Assembly: GCF_003987855.1 (NCBI RefSeq)
Contig: NZ_RXIZ01000015.1
Coordinates: 132,778-196,777, forward strand
Direction: 5' to 3'
DNA: 64,000 nucleotides
Source: Hyphomicrobium sp.
GTDB taxonomy: Bacteria; Pseudomonadota; Alphaproteobacteria; Rhizobiales; Hyphomicrobiaceae
Below the pieces are notes generated by a model. That model worked only from the letters and a program-made list of their open reading frames with translations. It searched no databases and was not told the origin of the DNA. Position numbers and translations under genes: made by a program. This document shows positions 33,656-43,646 of the stretch, piece by piece (the stretch's first letter is position 1; the number at the start of each line of letters is the position of its first letter).

Positions 33656-34954
33656 CTAAGCCGCGGCCGCGAGCGTTTCTCTCTTGGATTCCGCTTCCAA
33701 TCGCCCGAGCCCGAGAAGCGCCAGAAACGTAATGAGAGCCGCGCCGGCGAGATAGAAGCCCACCGCTTCGATGCCGTAGTCTTTGGCAAGCGTCGTCGCG
33801 ATGTAGGGTGCGAGCGAGGCCCCGAAAATCCCCGCGAGATTGAAAGCTAGGGACACCCCGGTATAGCGAACGCCGACGGGAAACGGCTCGGACAACGCAG
33901 TGCCGAGAGGCCCATACGTCAGCCCCATCAAGGCCAGACCCAAGATCATGAAGGTGACGACATTGACGGTCTCACCCGAGCCGAAGAGCGGTTGGAACAG
34001 CAAGCCGAACAGGCCGATCAGAGCCGTGGCCCACAACAGCATGTTGCGGCGGCCGAACCGGTCCGCGAGCCAGGCCGACAGCGGGATCGTCAGTCCGAAG
34101 AACACCACGCCGACCATCTGGATCGGTAGGAACTGCTGCCGCGTGAAGCCGAGCGAACTGATCCCCCAGCTCAGCGCGAAGACGGTCATGAGATAGAACA
34201 GCACGAACGTCGCCAGCGCACCGAAAGTCCCGAACACCAGGAGCAGCGCGTGACGGCTAAAGACCGTCAGGAGCGGAACGCGCACGCGCTCGTCGTTCTC
34301 CATGGCTTTCTTGAAAGCCGGCGTTTCCGAAATGCGAAGCCGCACGTACAGGCCGACCAGCACGAGGAGGGCGCTGGCGAGGAACGGGATGCGCCAACCG
34401 AACGATAGGAATTGCGCATCGGTCAGCGTTTCCGTGATCAGCAGGAAAATGCCCGTCGAGCACAAAAAACCGATCGGCGCGCCAAGCTGCGGGAACATGC
34501 CGAACCACGACTTTTTTGATCCCGGCGCGTTCTCCGTCGCAAGCAGCACCGCGCCGCCCCACTCGCCGCCGAGTCCCAGACCCTGGAAGAAGCGGCACGT
34601 CGCCAGCAGCAGCGGTGCCCACACGCCGACCGATCCGTAAGTGGGCAGCAGCCCGATCGCCACCGTCGCCAATCCCATCGTCAAAAGCGCAGCAACGAGC
34701 GTTGCCTTCCGCCCGATCCGGTCGCCGAAGTGGCCGAACAGCACGGCACCGACCGGACGCGCGAAAAACGCGATCGAGAACGTCGCGAAGGATTGCAGCG
34801 TCGCCGTAGTCGGGTCGGCGTTGGGAAAGAAGAGCGTCGGGAAGACGATGACCGATGCCGTCGCGTAGATATAAAAATCGAAGAACTCGATTGCCGTGCC
34901 CGCGAGACTCGCGAGGAGGACGCGGCTAGTCGAAACGGTATCGGATCCGGTCAA
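33656..34954 (-). CDS. MFS transporter, metabolite:H+ symporter (MHS) type
   Basis: A 432-residue protein with twelve membrane spans. The N-terminal TAIEFFDFYIYATAS, the GxxxDRxGRK-type loop GHFGDRIGRKATL, and GLGLGGEWGGAVLLATENAP are signatures of the MHS subfamily (ProP, KgtP, citrate/shikimate transporters). It imports a carboxylate or osmolyte with protons. The start appears to be TTG 34954, with AGGTGA upstream; an ATG is not available nearby. Monocistronic and divergent from the bestrophin-like gene. The substrate is unknown. Confidence 0.83.
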   Translation of the reverse strand: MTGSDTVSTSRVLLASLAGTAIEFFDFYIYATASVIVFPTLFFPNADPTTATLQSFATFSIAFFARPVGAVLFGHFGDRIGRKATLVAALLTMGLATVAIGLLPTYGSVGVWAPLLLATCRFFQGLGLGGEWGGAVLLATENAPGSKKSWFGMFPQLGAPIGFLCSTGIFLLITETLTDAQFLSFGWRIPFLASALLVLVGLYVRLRISETPAFKKAMENDERVRVPLLTVFSRHALLLVFGTFGALATFVLFYLMTVFALSWGISSLGFTRQQFLPIQMVGVVFFGLTIPLSAWLADRFGRRNMLLWATALIGLFGLLFQPLFGSGETVNVVTFMILGLALMGLTYGPLGTALSEPFPVGVRYTGVSLAFNLAGIFGASLAPYIATTLAKDYGIEAVGFYLAGAALITFLALLGLGRLEAESKRETLAAAA

Positions 34955-35152
34955 GGGTCACCTGCGAGCATCTGGCGAAATAGATTCGGGTTCGGGGAAT
35001 ATTTCAGCGGCCGAGGTGATCCGCAAGCGCCGAGGGCGTCGGGCCTCATCCTCTGCCGAGTCGGGCTGCCGAGCCGAAACGAATTGCCCCGGATGTTCTG
35101 TCTGAGCTACCAGAGGCGGGGTGGGACTGCCCATTTCGCGGGGAGCACGATC

Positions 35153-36043
35153 GTGATCGTCAGACCGAAGCCAACGCTCTTCGATATTCTCTTCGCGGTA
35201 CGCGGTTCTATTGCGGGGCGCGTTGCCTGGCGCTGCCTGTTCATCACCGTGCTGGCCTGCGTCGTGGTCTTCACCGGTGACTTTCACTTGGAGCCGATGT
35301 CCCACCTCGGCACCGCGCCCTTCGGCCTGATTGGCATTGCCATTTCGATATTCATGAGCTTTCGCAACAGCGCCGCCTATGACCGCTGGTGGGAAGGGCG
35401 TAAGCAATGGGGCGATCTCCTCGTGCAGGTCCGCTCTCTCGCGCGCGAATTGCCGGATCTGGATGAGACTTCGAGGAAGCGCGTCTTCATCTCGCTCATC
35501 GCCTATGTCAACGCGCTTGCCGCCCGTCTGCAGGGCGGAGACGAAACGGCGGCGGCACGGAAGTGGGAGGTCGAGGCGCCCGAAGGCCCGAACACCTGCG
35601 ATGCGATTCTGCGAGGGATCGGATCGGAGCTCATATCGCTCAACAAGGCGGGCACCCTGTCCGATTGGCGATATGCAACGCTCGCGAACCGGATGAACGC
35701 TATTGCAAGTGTGCAAGCGGCCTGCGAGCGGATCAAGTCAACGCCGCTGCCGTTCGCCTATACGCTTCTCATTCACCGAAGCGTCTATCTTTTCTGCGTG
35801 CTGCTTCCGTTTGCTTTGGCGCCCCAGCTCGGCTGGGGAACCCCGGTGATCGTCGCCTTCATCAGCTACACCTTCTTCGGCCTGGATGCGATCGGAGACG
35901 ATCTTGCCGAGCCATTCGCGCCGGCCGACAACAGTTTGCCGCTGAAAGCGTTGGTCCGAACGGTCGAGCGAGAGCTCATGGATTTTCTTGGCATGAAGCC
36001 GCTGCCCGACGAACTGCAGCCGGTAGGATACGTTCTGGCGTGA
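35153..36043 (+). CDS. Bestrophin-like (UPF0187) membrane channel protein
   Basis: A 296-residue bestrophin/YneE-family protein. The N-terminal PTLFDILFAVRGSI and the first membrane span precede the conserved MSFRNSAAYDRWWEGRKQWG (about residues 62-81). The C-terminal region has FGLDAIGDDLAEPF (glycine-aspartate-glutamate cluster). Bestrophin homologues form pentameric ion channels; bacterial ones conduct cations or anions. GTG 35153 is chosen because GGGGAG lies 7 nt upstream and the length fits the family. The stop lies 10 nt from the convergent stop of the next gene. Confidence 0.85.
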   Translation: MIVRPKPTLFDILFAVRGSIAGRVAWRCLFITVLACVVVFTGDFHLEPMSHLGTAPFGLIGIAISIFMSFRNSAAYDRWWEGRKQWGDLLVQVRSLARELPDLDETSRKRVFISLIAYVNALAARLQGGDETAAARKWEVEAPEGPNTCDAILRGIGSELISLNKAGTLSDWRYATLANRMNAIASVQAACERIKSTPLPFAYTLLIHRSVYLFCVLLPFALAPQLGWGTPVIVAFISYTFFGLDAIGDDLAEPFAPADNSLPLKALVRTVERELMDFLGMKPLPDELQPVGYVLA

Positions 36044-36053
36044 CAGGCGACGG

Positions 36054-37259
36054 TTATTTGAAGAGCGACGTCAGCGAGAACGATGAGGCGACGACGATCG
36101 GCGGGTTCTCCGCGACCTGCGGATAAGGTTCGTCGATGTAGGCGTTTACCCCTGTCGCGCGCCCGCTCTTGATCAGCGACGCGACGTAAGCCCAGCCCTT
36201 TGCTTCGAGACCAAGACACGCCTCCGACATTTCGCCCTTGAGACGCTCGTGAATGGCGATATTGCCTCGCGCGAGAATGGCTGCAGTCTGGCGCGGAGTG
36301 AACTTGTCCGTGTTCCAGAGTTTCCTCAGGTAGATGCCGGCGACGTTGCGCTTTGTCTTCGGACCGAACGTGATGCGCTGTTCGCCATTGGGCGAACCAA
36401 ATGTGTATTCGCCCGGAGGCAACGGACCGACGGCGCGCGTCGCGAAGCAATCGGGATCGGGATTGTTGCGGCACATCTCGCGCCCCGAGATCGCCCAGGC
36501 GATCGTCTGGCCGCGCACGCGCGGATCGTCAGAGACGATGAATAGGCGGCCGGTGCGGATGGTATAGCCGAGGCGGAAGTTGGACGCGCCTGCTGGAACC
36601 TCGTGCACCACGTCCTCGAACGGATTGCAGATCTCGCCACCCGTCAGCTTTCGCGCATAGCCGTTGAGCTGAATGGTCACGAAGTCCACGCCCGGAGCGC
36701 AGTCCCACTGCGGCAGCGTCTTCTTGTTGACGACGCTGATCGCGGGACCGACGGGCTTCGCTGGAATTTTCGGCAACGCGGCAACAACCGGTTTTTCAGC
36801 CGGCGGCGGCGGTGGGGCAGTTGGCTCCTCGATCACAGGCGCTGCCTGCTTCGGCATGCGACGGATCTGCTCGCACTTTGCGGAAAGCTTCGGCGTATGG
36901 ATCTGCTTCACCGCGAGTTTACGGGCGACCGCGCTGCTCGCGCCCGCCTTGATGTAAGCGACGATCAGCGCCTGCTGCACCTCGATCTGCTCCTGCGAGA
37001 GTTCGAAGATGCAGTCTTCGTAGATCTGGTCGCCCATCTGGCCAAAGAAATCGGCGATCTGCCCGGCCGCTTCCGCCGCCGAGGAAGATCCCGGCGCGCG
37101 CTCCTGCGCTTCGAGGATGCTTGCCGAGAATAGCTGGAGACAGATCGCGACAATGCCGGCTGCGGCGCGGGCGCCGGACATGCGGCGACGAATCGCCGGG
37201 GGACTCTTCCCCTGCACGTCTCCGCGATCCCGGTCCTGGCTGAAGGCGCTCATGCTCAT
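36054..37259 (-). CDS. Exported protein of unknown function with Pro-rich linker
   Basis: A 401-residue protein with an N-terminal hydrophobic segment at about 30-50 that may act as a signal anchor. A helical domain with DCIFELSQEQIEVQQALIVA follows, then a Pro-rich linker (EEPTAPPPPPAEKP, about 143-157). A C-terminal domain (about 180-400) contains GPLPPGEYTFGSPNG and six or so Cys. The GPLPPGEY turn resembles the GPIPPG turn of YkuD/DUF2778-like L,D-transpeptidase-related proteins, but I see no convincing catalytic Cys-His pair, so no function is assigned. Start at 37259 with AAGG upstream; 37181 is possible. Confidence 0.6.
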   Translation of the reverse strand: MSMSAFSQDRDRGDVQGKSPPAIRRRMSGARAAAGIVAICLQLFSASILEAQERAPGSSSAAEAAGQIADFFGQMGDQIYEDCIFELSQEQIEVQQALIVAYIKAGASSAVARKLAVKQIHTPKLSAKCEQIRRMPKQAAPVIEEPTAPPPPPAEKPVVAALPKIPAKPVGPAISVVNKKTLPQWDCAPGVDFVTIQLNGYARKLTGGEICNPFEDVVHEVPAGASNFRLGYTIRTGRLFIVSDDPRVRGQTIAWAISGREMCRNNPDPDCFATRAVGPLPPGEYTFGSPNGEQRITFGPKTKRNVAGIYLRKLWNTDKFTPRQTAAILARGNIAIHERLKGEMSEACLGLEAKGWAYVASLIKSGRATGVNAYIDEPYPQVAENPPIVVASSFSLTSLFK

Positions 37260-37435
37260 GGCGCCTTCCCTAGCCTAAGAGTCGGGGCGACAGCGAGGCT
37301 ATCTGCAATTTTGCGCCTTTTCGGCGCTGCGTAATGAACAACCGTGATGACGAAGGCCGGATATGCAACTGCCACGCGCCCATGCGGCGCGTGGAATCAA
37401 CTCAATCCGTTTCATGCGCGCGTCGTCACCAAGGG

Positions 37436-37759
37436 TCACCGCCAGCCGCGGTGATCACCCCAATGTCCGCGATGTCCCCAGTAGCCGCCGCGGCCACCCC
37501 AATAGCCGTGCGCGCGCCAGTAGGGGCGTCCATAATATCCGTAGGGGTAATAACCCGCGTAATACGGATATGGCCGATATACGCGGGGCGCGTAATACGT
37601 CACGACCGGCGCTTCGTCGTATTCGTAATACCGGCGCTCGACGACGGGTCCGCGATCGACGTACCCTCCCTCATATCCATCAAGGTCGGCGGCCTGCGCT
37701 GCAGGGGCAAGGGATCCAGCTGCAGCGAGCGCGGAAACGGCCAAAAGAATTGCTTTCAT
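37436..37759 (-). CDS. Small secreted Gly/Tyr-rich protein
   Basis: A 107-residue protein with a signal peptide (MKAILLAVSALAAAGSLAPA, cleavage near AAQAADL) and a mature part dominated by Tyr, Gly, Pro, Trp and His (PYPYYAGYYPYGYYGRPYW; GGRGGYWGHRGHWG). Composition suggests a surface or matrix-associated protein, as often seen next to stress genes in this order. Start ATG 37759 follows GGGAGACC. Function unknown. Confidence 0.7.
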   Translation of the reverse strand: MKAILLAVSALAAAGSLAPAAQAADLDGYEGGYVDRGPVVERRYYEYDEAPVVTYYAPRVYRPYPYYAGYYPYGYYGRPYWRAHGYWGGRGGYWGHRGHWGDHRGWR

Positions 37760-38200
37760 CGGGGGTCTCCCTTCGGATTTCCGCGATGTAACGCTTCAGC
37801 CCGTGAATGGCCGCTGAACAATGCTTACATTCGCGGGTACGAATTGCGATTTAATAAAAGCAGGATGAGCCAAAGCCTAAGCGGGGGCTCGGCAAACTAA
37901 CTGCCGGATAAAAGATCGGCGGAGATCGTCGGAATACGAACGCTATTGGAATGACCTCAGCCTGATCCACAGGCTTGAACTTCGCGTACTGCTTCGTGTG
38001 CGCATTCTCTCGGTACGGGTCGAGCGCAAGCAAGCGTGCGAACGGGCGGCAGCCGCGCATGTGACATGTTGACTTCGAACCCCTCTTCTTTTTCAAGCGC
38101 CTGATGGGGTCAGGACTGGGGAGTTGCACCACTTGGCGGCGTGGGTTAACACCGCATCGCGACAAAGCCTGGAATCTCTCGTACCAGCGGACGCACTGCG
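37760..38200. other. Intergenic region upstream of the nuo operon
   Basis: About 440 bases without a convincing gene. A 104-codon minus frame (38165-37851) has odd composition and no ribosome binding site. The region should contain the promoter of nuoA and that of the small Gly/Tyr-rich protein. No repeat or RNA gene was recognised. Confidence 0.45.
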
Positions 38201-38566
38201 ATGATTGATCTGACCTCGCAATACCTGCCGATCGCCATCTTCATCGGCGTAGCGCTTTTTATCGGCGCAGCGCTTATGGTTGCGCCGTTTCTCGTTGCCG
38301 TTCGTAATCCGGACCCGGAAAAGGTGTCCGCGTATGAATGCGGTTTCAACGCCTTCGACGACGCCCGCATGAAGTTCGATGTGCGATTCTACCTGGTGTC
38401 GATCCTCTTCATTATTTTCGACCTCGAGATCGCCTTCCTGTTCCCCTGGGCCGTGGCCTTCAAGTCGGTGGGTGTCTTCGGTTTCTGGTCCATGATGGTG
38501 TTTCTCGGCGTGCTGACCATCGGCTTCATCTACGAGTGGAAGAAGGGCGCGCTGGAATGGGAATGA
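38201..38566 (+). CDS. nuoA: NADH-quinone oxidoreductase subunit A
   Basis: A 121-residue membrane subunit of complex I with three spans. The family-defining loop with [20 protein letters not shown] (about residues 41-60) connects the first two spans and lies near the quinone channel. Length matches NuoA. Its stop overlaps the nuoB start by four bases (ATGA at 38563-38566). First gene of the 14-subunit operon that couples NADH oxidation to proton pumping. Confidence 0.95.
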   Translation: MIDLTSQYLPIAIFIGVALFIGAALMVAPFLVAVRNPDPEKVSAYECGFNAFDDARMKFDVRFYLVSILFIIFDLEIAFLFPWAVAFKSVGVFGFWSMMVFLGVLTIGFIYEWKKGALEWE

Positions 38567-39150
38567 TCGGCAAAGGTGAGGGGCCGGGTGGCCTGATCCT
38601 CGATCGGACGTTCGACCGCGTGCGCGAAGGCGCCTCGACGACGGTTGCGCCAGCTTCAGATCCGTTCTTCGCTGACGTCTCGAACGAGCTGGCCGACAAG
38701 GGTTTTCTTGTTACCACCGTTGACGATCTGATCACCTGGGCGCGCACCGGCTCGCTGATGTGGATGACGTTCGGCCTCGCCTGCTGCGCCGTTGAGATGA
38801 TGCAGGCGTCGATGCCCCGCTATGACGTCGAGCGGTTCGGGTTCGCCCCGCGCGCCTCGCCCCGCCAATCCGACGTCATGATCGTTGCCGGCACGCTGAC
38901 CAACAAGATGGCGCCCGCGCTCCGCAAGGTCTACGACCAGATGCCGGAGCCGCGCTACGTCATATCGATGGGCAGCTGCGCCAATGGCGGCGGTTACTAT
39001 CACTATTCCTATGCCGTCGTCCGCGGTTGCGACCGTATCGTGCCGGTGGACGTCTACGTGCCGGGATGCCCTCCGACCGCGGAGGCGCTCCTTTACGGAA
39101 TTCTCTTGCTGCAACGTAAGATACGCCGCACGGGCACGATCGAGCGTTAA
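38563..39150 (+). CDS. nuoB: NADH-quinone oxidoreductase subunit B
   Basis: A 195-residue peripheral-arm subunit that holds cluster N2, the last [4Fe-4S] centre before quinone. The ligands are visible in [10 protein letters not shown] (adjacent cysteines), [10 protein letters not shown] and [17 protein letters not shown] 38563 overlaps the nuoA stop; ATG 38557 is two codons upstream and equally possible. It is followed by a TAATG overlap with a non-nuo gene rather than directly by nuoC. Confidence 0.95.
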   Translation: MIGKGEGPGGLILDRTFDRVREGASTTVAPASDPFFADVSNELADKGFLVTTVDDLITWARTGSLMWMTFGLACCAVEMMQASMPRYDVERFGFAPRASPRQSDVMIVAGTLTNKMAPALRKVYDQMPEPRYVISMGSCANGGGYYHYSYAVVRGCDRIVPVDVYVPGCPPTAEALLYGILLLQRKIRRTGTIER

Positions 39151-39578
39151 TGGGAAAGACGGTGGCTGTTGTGCTGGCGCGGCGGACATTTCGAAGCTTG
39201 CCTTTCGCGCTGGGGGCGATCGTTCTCGCGTGCCCCGCGATGGCCGATGATGGCCCGAGCCTGATCGGCACCTGGACGGGGAAGACGAATACGATCGGAG
39301 ATGTCCATGGTCTCCGCACGCGCGACCGCACTGTGCACATCACCGAGCAGACCGACCGGCGCTTTCGCGGCTACTTCGTCTACGAGGATGGTCGCAAGGA
39401 TTTCTTCGGCATCGTCTTCCCTGACAATGTATCGTTCGGATGGGTCTCTCCGGCCAGCAAGGGCCAGGTTCAGGGGCGCATCTTGAGTGCAGATCATATC
39501 GCTGCGTGCTATCTGGAATCGGGCGAGCAGGCGACAGCCGGCTGCTCCGATCTGATGCGCACGAGCGCGAAGCCATAG
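39150..39578 (+). CDS. Exported hypothetical protein inserted between nuoB and nuoC
   Basis: A 142-residue protein with a signal peptide ([17 protein letters not shown]) and a short beta-rich mature domain ([34 protein letters not shown]) that looks like a small lipocalin/beta-barrel-type fold, with two Cys near the end ([13 protein letters not shown]). It starts in the nuoB stop codon (TAATG), and its TAG overlaps a GTG that could start nuoC. It is therefore built into the operon translationally. No function recognised; not a known complex I subunit. Confidence 0.7.
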   Translation: MGKTVAVVLARRTFRSLPFALGAIVLACPAMADDGPSLIGTWTGKTNTIGDVHGLRTRDRTVHITEQTDRRFRGYFVYEDGRKDFFGIVFPDNVSFGWVSPASKGQVQGRILSADHIAACYLESGEQATAGCSDLMRTSAKP

Positions 39579-39592
39579 TGGGTCGAACCGTC

Positions 39593-40201
39593 ATGGACCT
39601 ATCCGCCCAGTCCGCGTATTTTGGCACAATTCTTGGAGGCCAGGCCCTCTCGAATGAGATCTCCCACGATGAGGTCACCATCATCGTCGCCCGCGAGAAC
39701 ATCGTCGAAGTGCTGACGAAGCTGCGCGACGACCCAAAATGCCTGTTCGAGGTCCTGATCGATATTTGCGGCGTTGACTACCCCGAGCGCGCCGAGCGCT
39801 TCGACGTGGTCTATCACCTGCTGTCGCCCCGTCTCAATCAACGGCTGCGCGTGAAGATCTCGACCGATGAAGCCACGCCCATCGCCAGCGTCAATGACGT
39901 CTTCCCGGCCGCGAACTGGTACGAGCGTGAAGCCTACGACCTCTACGGTATCCGCTTCACGGGCCACCCCGACTTGCGCCGGCTGCTGACCGATTATGGC
40001 TTCCAGGGGTACCCTCTGCGGAAGGACTTCCCCCTGACCGGCTACGTCGAGGTTCGCTACGACGACGAGAAGAAGCGCGTCGTTTACGAGCCGGTAAAGC
40101 TCACGCAGGAATTCCGCGACTTCGATTTCGAGAGCCCTTGGGAAGGCCCGAGCCACGTTCTGCCTGGCGACGAGAAAGCGGTTCCCAAATCCTCGAGCTA
40201 G
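39593..40201 (+). CDS. nuoC: NADH-quinone oxidoreductase subunit C
   Basis: A 202-residue 30-kDa-type subunit of the complex I peripheral arm. The signature [20 protein letters not shown] (about 113-132) and [19 protein letters not shown] are present. ATG 39593 is used; GTG 39578, overlapping the previous stop, would add five residues. NuoC is separate from NuoD here, unlike the E. coli fusion, which is the usual alphaproteobacterial state. The next complex I gene, nuoD, is delayed by two inserted genes. Confidence 0.94.
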   Translation: MDLSAQSAYFGTILGGQALSNEISHDEVTIIVARENIVEVLTKLRDDPKCLFEVLIDICGVDYPERAERFDVVYHLLSPRLNQRLRVKISTDEATPIASVNDVFPAANWYEREAYDLYGIRFTGHPDLRRLLTDYGFQGYPLRKDFPLTGYVEVRYDDEKKRVVYEPVKLTQEFRDFDFESPWEGPSHVLPGDEKAVPKSSS

Positions 40202-40364
40202 GTTGCCGTTTGTTCAGTATAGTGCGCATCGGTTTTCGCTTTGCCTCGCCTACCGAACTATAAGTCGCCCGTACCGTTTCAGCTTGGACGGGTTATCGGT
40301 TTCATAATTCGGCAGAGACGTGGCTGCTACCCGCTGCCAGTCCGCAGTTTGTCGGAGGCGTGAA

Positions 40365-40694
40365 ATGGCATTGACGCACAGGGCCAATGTCCCCATGCAG
40401 TTCGAACTCAGCGTTGCGATTGCAGGCGTGGTGGCAATCGCATCTTTCATGCTCGACTGGCCGCGTGCGCTGGCTGGCCTTGCGCTGGGCGCGGTCTGCC
40501 GCTTTTTGCCTTACGGCACCATCATCGTTCCCGCCGGTGTCGTCATCATCTCGGCGGTCGCCGAAGTGCTGTACTCTTGGTTTGGTCACACGACCGAGCC
40601 GCATTTCTGGAGCTTCTTCGTCGGCATGTTCGCCGTAGCCGGTACCGCATCGAGCCTCTTCGTCACCATTCGCAATCTGCGAGATCGCCTGTGA
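40365..40694 (+). CDS. Small membrane protein inserted between nuoC and nuoD
   Basis: A 109-residue protein with two or three hydrophobic segments (VAIAGVVAIASFML; ALGAVCRFLPYGTIIVPAGV; FFVGMFAVAGTASSLFVTI). ATG 40365 has GGAGG 14-10 nt upstream. The stop lies 10 nt before the thioesterase gene. No recognised family. Whether it associates with complex I or just shares its transcript is unknown. Confidence 0.65.
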   Translation: MALTHRANVPMQFELSVAIAGVVAIASFMLDWPRALAGLALGAVCRFLPYGTIIVPAGVVIISAVAEVLYSWFGHTTEPHFWSFFVGMFAVAGTASSLFVTIRNLRDRL

Positions 40695-40704
40695 GGCAAC
40701 GCGG

Positions 40705-41154
40705 ATGAAGGACACGCTGAAGGCTGGAGCCAGGGCGCAATTTTCCTATCGCGTGCCGGCAGACAAGACCGTGCCCCATCTCTACCCGGAAGCCCACGAG
40801 TTCCAGCTGATGCCGACCGTCTTCGCCACCGGGTTCATGGTCGGGTTGATGGAATGGACTTGCCTGCATGTCATTGCTCCGCATCTCGATGAGGGGGAGG
40901 GGTCGTTGGGCGTCCACATCAACGTTTCACATGTCGCAGCCACAGTCCCGGGACAAACCGTGACGGTGGACGCCGAATGTACGAAAGTGGCTGGCCGCCG
41001 CCTCCATTTTCATGTCAAAGCCCACGATGGCATTGATTTGATCGGTGAAGGCGAGCATCAGCGTATGGTCGTCGATTGGGAAAAGTTCGAGCAGCGAGTG
41101 AACGAGAAGGCGAAGATCGCCCGGCTTGCTCCGATAACGCGCGGGACCGTTTGA
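40705..41154 (+). CDS. Hotdog-fold thioesterase family protein (FlK-like)
   Basis: A 149-residue single hotdog-domain protein. [21 protein letters not shown] places the helix with the conserved Thr and Glu that act in fluoroacetyl-CoA-thioesterase-like proteins, and [17 protein letters not shown]-type strands follow (here [20 protein letters not shown]). The family hydrolyses small acyl-CoAs, though many members are uncharacterised. It ends 2 nt before nuoD. A role in removing inhibitory acyl-CoAs is speculation; presence in the nuo operon may be only historical. Confidence 0.78.
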   Translation: MKDTLKAGARAQFSYRVPADKTVPHLYPEAHEFQLMPTVFATGFMVGLMEWTCLHVIAPHLDEGEGSLGVHINVSHVAATVPGQTVTVDAECTKVAGRRLHFHVKAHDGIDLIGEGEHQRMVVDWEKFEQRVNEKAKIARLAPITRGTV

Positions 41155-41156
41155 GA

Positions 41157-42347
41157 ATGGCCGAGACTGAGATCCGCAATTTCAACATCAACTTCGGGCC
41201 GCAGCATCCCGCGGCACACGGCGTCCTCCGCCTCGTGCTCGAGCTTGACGGCGAGGTGGTGGAGCGCGTCGATCCCCACGTCGGCCTGCTGCACCGTGGC
41301 ACCGAAAAGCTGATCGAGCATAAAACCTACATGCAGGCGATTGGCTACTTCGACCGGCTCGACTACGTCGCGCCGATGAACCAGGAGCATTCCTTCTGTC
41401 TCGCAGCCGAAAAGCTGCTTGGCCTCGAAGTTCCCCGCCGCGCCCAGATCATTCGCGTCCTCTATTCCGAAATCGGCCGCTTGCTGTCGCATCTTCTCAA
41501 CGTCACCACTCAGGCGATGGACGTCGGCGCTCTAACGCCTCCGCTCTGGGGCTTCGAAGAGCGCGAGAAGCTGATGGTCTTCTACGAGCGCGCCTCCGGC
41601 TCGCGGATGCACGCCAAGTATTTCCGCATTGGCGGCGTGCATCAGGATCTTCCCGAGAAGCTGATCGACGACATCTATGCCTTCTGCGATCCGTTCCTGA
41701 AGGTCTGCGACGACATCGACGGGCTTCTGACGGAAAACCGCATCTTCAAGCAGCGCAACGTCGACATCGGTGTGGTGTCCCTGGATGAAGCGTTCGCATG
41801 GGGTTTCTCGGGCGTCATGGTGCGCGGCTCGGGTGCGGCCTGGGATCTGCGCAAAGCGCAGCCCTACGAATGCTACGCCGAACTCGACTTCGATATTCCG
41901 ATCGGCAAGAACGGCGACTGCTACGATCGCTATCTCATCCGCATGCAGGAAATGCGGGAAGCGACCAAGATCATGAAGCAGTGCTGCGAACTCTTGAAGT
42001 CGCCGAGCGGCCAGGGACCGCACGTTGCCGACAACAAGAAGGTCGTGCCGCCGAAGCGCGCCGAGATGAAGCGCTCGATGGAAGCGCTCATCCACCACTT
42101 CAAGCTCTACACGGAAGGCGTCCACGTTCCCCCCGGCGAAGTCTACGCCGCGGTCGAAGCGCCCAAGGGCGAGTTCGGCGTTTATCTCGTGGCGGATGGT
42201 TCCAACAAACCGTATCGCTGTAAAATCCGCGCACCGGGTTTCCCGCACCTGGCGGCAATGGATTTCATCAACCGTGGCCACATGCTGGCGGACGTCTCGG
42301 CGATCCTCGGTTCGCTCGACATCGTGTTCGGCGAAATCGACCGCTAG
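41157..42347 (+). CDS. nuoD: NADH-quinone oxidoreductase subunit D
   Basis: A 396-residue 49-kDa-type subunit that forms the quinone-binding site with NuoB. The N-terminal [16 protein letters not shown] contains the catalytic His region, followed by [13 protein letters not shown] and the conserved C-terminal end [15 protein letters not shown] 41157 lies 2 nt after the thioesterase stop. Full length with no disruption. Confidence 0.96.
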   Translation: MAETEIRNFNINFGPQHPAAHGVLRLVLELDGEVVERVDPHVGLLHRGTEKLIEHKTYMQAIGYFDRLDYVAPMNQEHSFCLAAEKLLGLEVPRRAQIIRVLYSEIGRLLSHLLNVTTQAMDVGALTPPLWGFEEREKLMVFYERASGSRMHAKYFRIGGVHQDLPEKLIDDIYAFCDPFLKVCDDIDGLLTENRIFKQRNVDIGVVSLDEAFAWGFSGVMVRGSGAAWDLRKAQPYECYAELDFDIPIGKNGDCYDRYLIRMQEMREATKIMKQCCELLKSPSGQGPHVADNKKVVPPKRAEMKRSMEALIHHFKLYTEGVHVPPGEVYAAVEAPKGEFGVYLVADGSNKPYRCKIRAPGFPHLAAMDFINRGHMLADVSAILGSLDIVFGEIDR

Positions 42348-42355
42348 GAAGCGCC

Positions 42356-42787
42356 ATGTCCCGCGCGATCACGACGTCCGTGCTGATCGCGGCCGCGCCC
42401 TCGCGCGTCTGGTCGGTGCTGATGGATTTCGACAGCTATCCATCCTGGAACCCGTTCATCCAGAGCCTCAAGGGTGAGAAGCGCCTGGGCGGACGACTGG
42501 AGGCGATCATCGTGCCGCCCGGCCGTAAGCCGGCGACGTTCACCCCGGTCGTCGTGGAGTACGTGCCGGAGCGCGTCTTTTGCTGGCGCGGATCACTGCC
42601 GATCCCGGGTCTCTTTACCGGCGAACATCGTTTTGCGTTGACCCCTGAAGCGGCGGGCACGCGTTTTGAGCAGTCCGAAAGTTTCTCGGGCCTGTTGGTG
42701 CCGTTGGTGGGCGGCATACTCAGAGACAGCGAGCGGGGCTTCCGCGCCATGAACGACGCGCTGAAGTCCAGGGCCGAGAGCGCCTAA
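42356..42787 (+). CDS. SRPBCC-fold (START/polyketide-cyclase-like) protein
   Basis: A 143-residue protein with the SRPBCC pattern: N-terminal VLIAAAPSRVWSVLMDFDSY and NPFIQSLKGEKRLGGRLEAI strands, and a C-terminal helix VPLVGGILRDSERGFRAMND. Such proteins bind hydrophobic ligands in a helix-grip cavity. It starts 8 nt after nuoD, inside the complex I operon. Ligand and role are unknown. Similar small genes appear at this place in related genomes (from memory, not checked). Confidence 0.78.
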   Translation: MSRAITTSVLIAAAPSRVWSVLMDFDSYPSWNPFIQSLKGEKRLGGRLEAIIVPPGRKPATFTPVVVEYVPERVFCWRGSLPIPGLFTGEHRFALTPEAAGTRFEQSESFSGLLVPLVGGILRDSERGFRAMNDALKSRAESA

Positions 42788-42949
42788 CCGCGCGAAAGCG
42801 TCATACATTCGGCGATCCTGGGATCGCTCGGCCTCGGCTCCGGCAAAATCGATCGGCAATCGCCTGTCCTATGAAAAAAACTTATCCCCGCCCGTTTCGC
42901 CTCAGGTACGATGCTCGGGTAGTTCAGTATCGGGGGAAAGGACCCGCGT

Positions 42950-43417
42950 ATGCTTCCAAGTGCTGCCCCATTGGTCGACAACCTCTTCCTGCTCGCGGTC
43001 GCGGCACTCGGATGGGGTTTGAGCCTCGCGACATACCGGTTGTTCGCCCGCACGCGCGGGTGGCCCATGGGTGCGCTTCAGTCCGATATGCCGTTCGTAC
43101 CGGTTTTGATTGGTCTGGTCGGCTTGTTCGCCGGGTTGCTGTTTGCGACGGCGCGCGGCGCCGATGACGGCGGCTGGGTGATCATCGCGCTTGGGCTCCT
43201 GTTCGCCGGATTGTGGACGGGACTGCTGCGCGTTGGTTCGCAGATCTCGCTGTTCCTCGCACCGATTGCGACGTTTCTTTTGCTGCTCGGCTGGCTCGCG
43301 GTGCCTCTCGGTTTTTCCGAACGGCGTTGGGCGACCGAGCGTCCGTCCGAGACGTTGCAGCGGCGTGGCATCCTTCCCTCTGAGTCGACGACGACGCTTC
43401 CGCCAGCATCGCCCTGA
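42950..43417 (+). CDS. Four-span membrane protein inserted before nuoE
   Basis: A 155-residue protein with about four hydrophobic segments (NLFLLAVAALGWGLSLATYR; VPVLIGLVGLFAGLLFAT; WVIIALGLLFAGLWTGLL; LFLAPIATFLLLLGWLAVPL) and a Pro/Ser/Thr-rich tail. It sits 162 nt after the SRPBCC gene and 229 nt before nuoE, so it may have its own promoter. No family recognised. Confidence 0.6.
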   Translation: MLPSAAPLVDNLFLLAVAALGWGLSLATYRLFARTRGWPMGALQSDMPFVPVLIGLVGLFAGLLFATARGADDGGWVIIALGLLFAGLWTGLLRVGSQISLFLAPIATFLLLLGWLAVPLGFSERRWATERPSETLQRRGILPSESTTTLPPASP

Positions 43418-43646
43418 CCTTCGCGCTTTTCGTCGCACCACTGTGTTGATGACCATCAATACTTGTCGCATGCGGCACATAGACAAAAGCTTGCTTTGCG
43501 AACGCGATCCTCGTACTGGACCGCGTGCGTACCTGAGAGTTAATGTCGCTCCGTGAATCGACGAAGAGCACAAGGCCTGAATAGCCCGGCTGACGGCGGC
43601 TCGTTTTCTTGCGGCGGCATGGGATTGACGTTCGAGGGAGCCGTGA

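Noticed and set aside
37851-38165. 104-codon minus-strand frame upstream of nuoA
   Set aside because: Biased, low-order composition, no ribosome binding site and no recognisable domain. It occupies the expected promoter region of nuoA.
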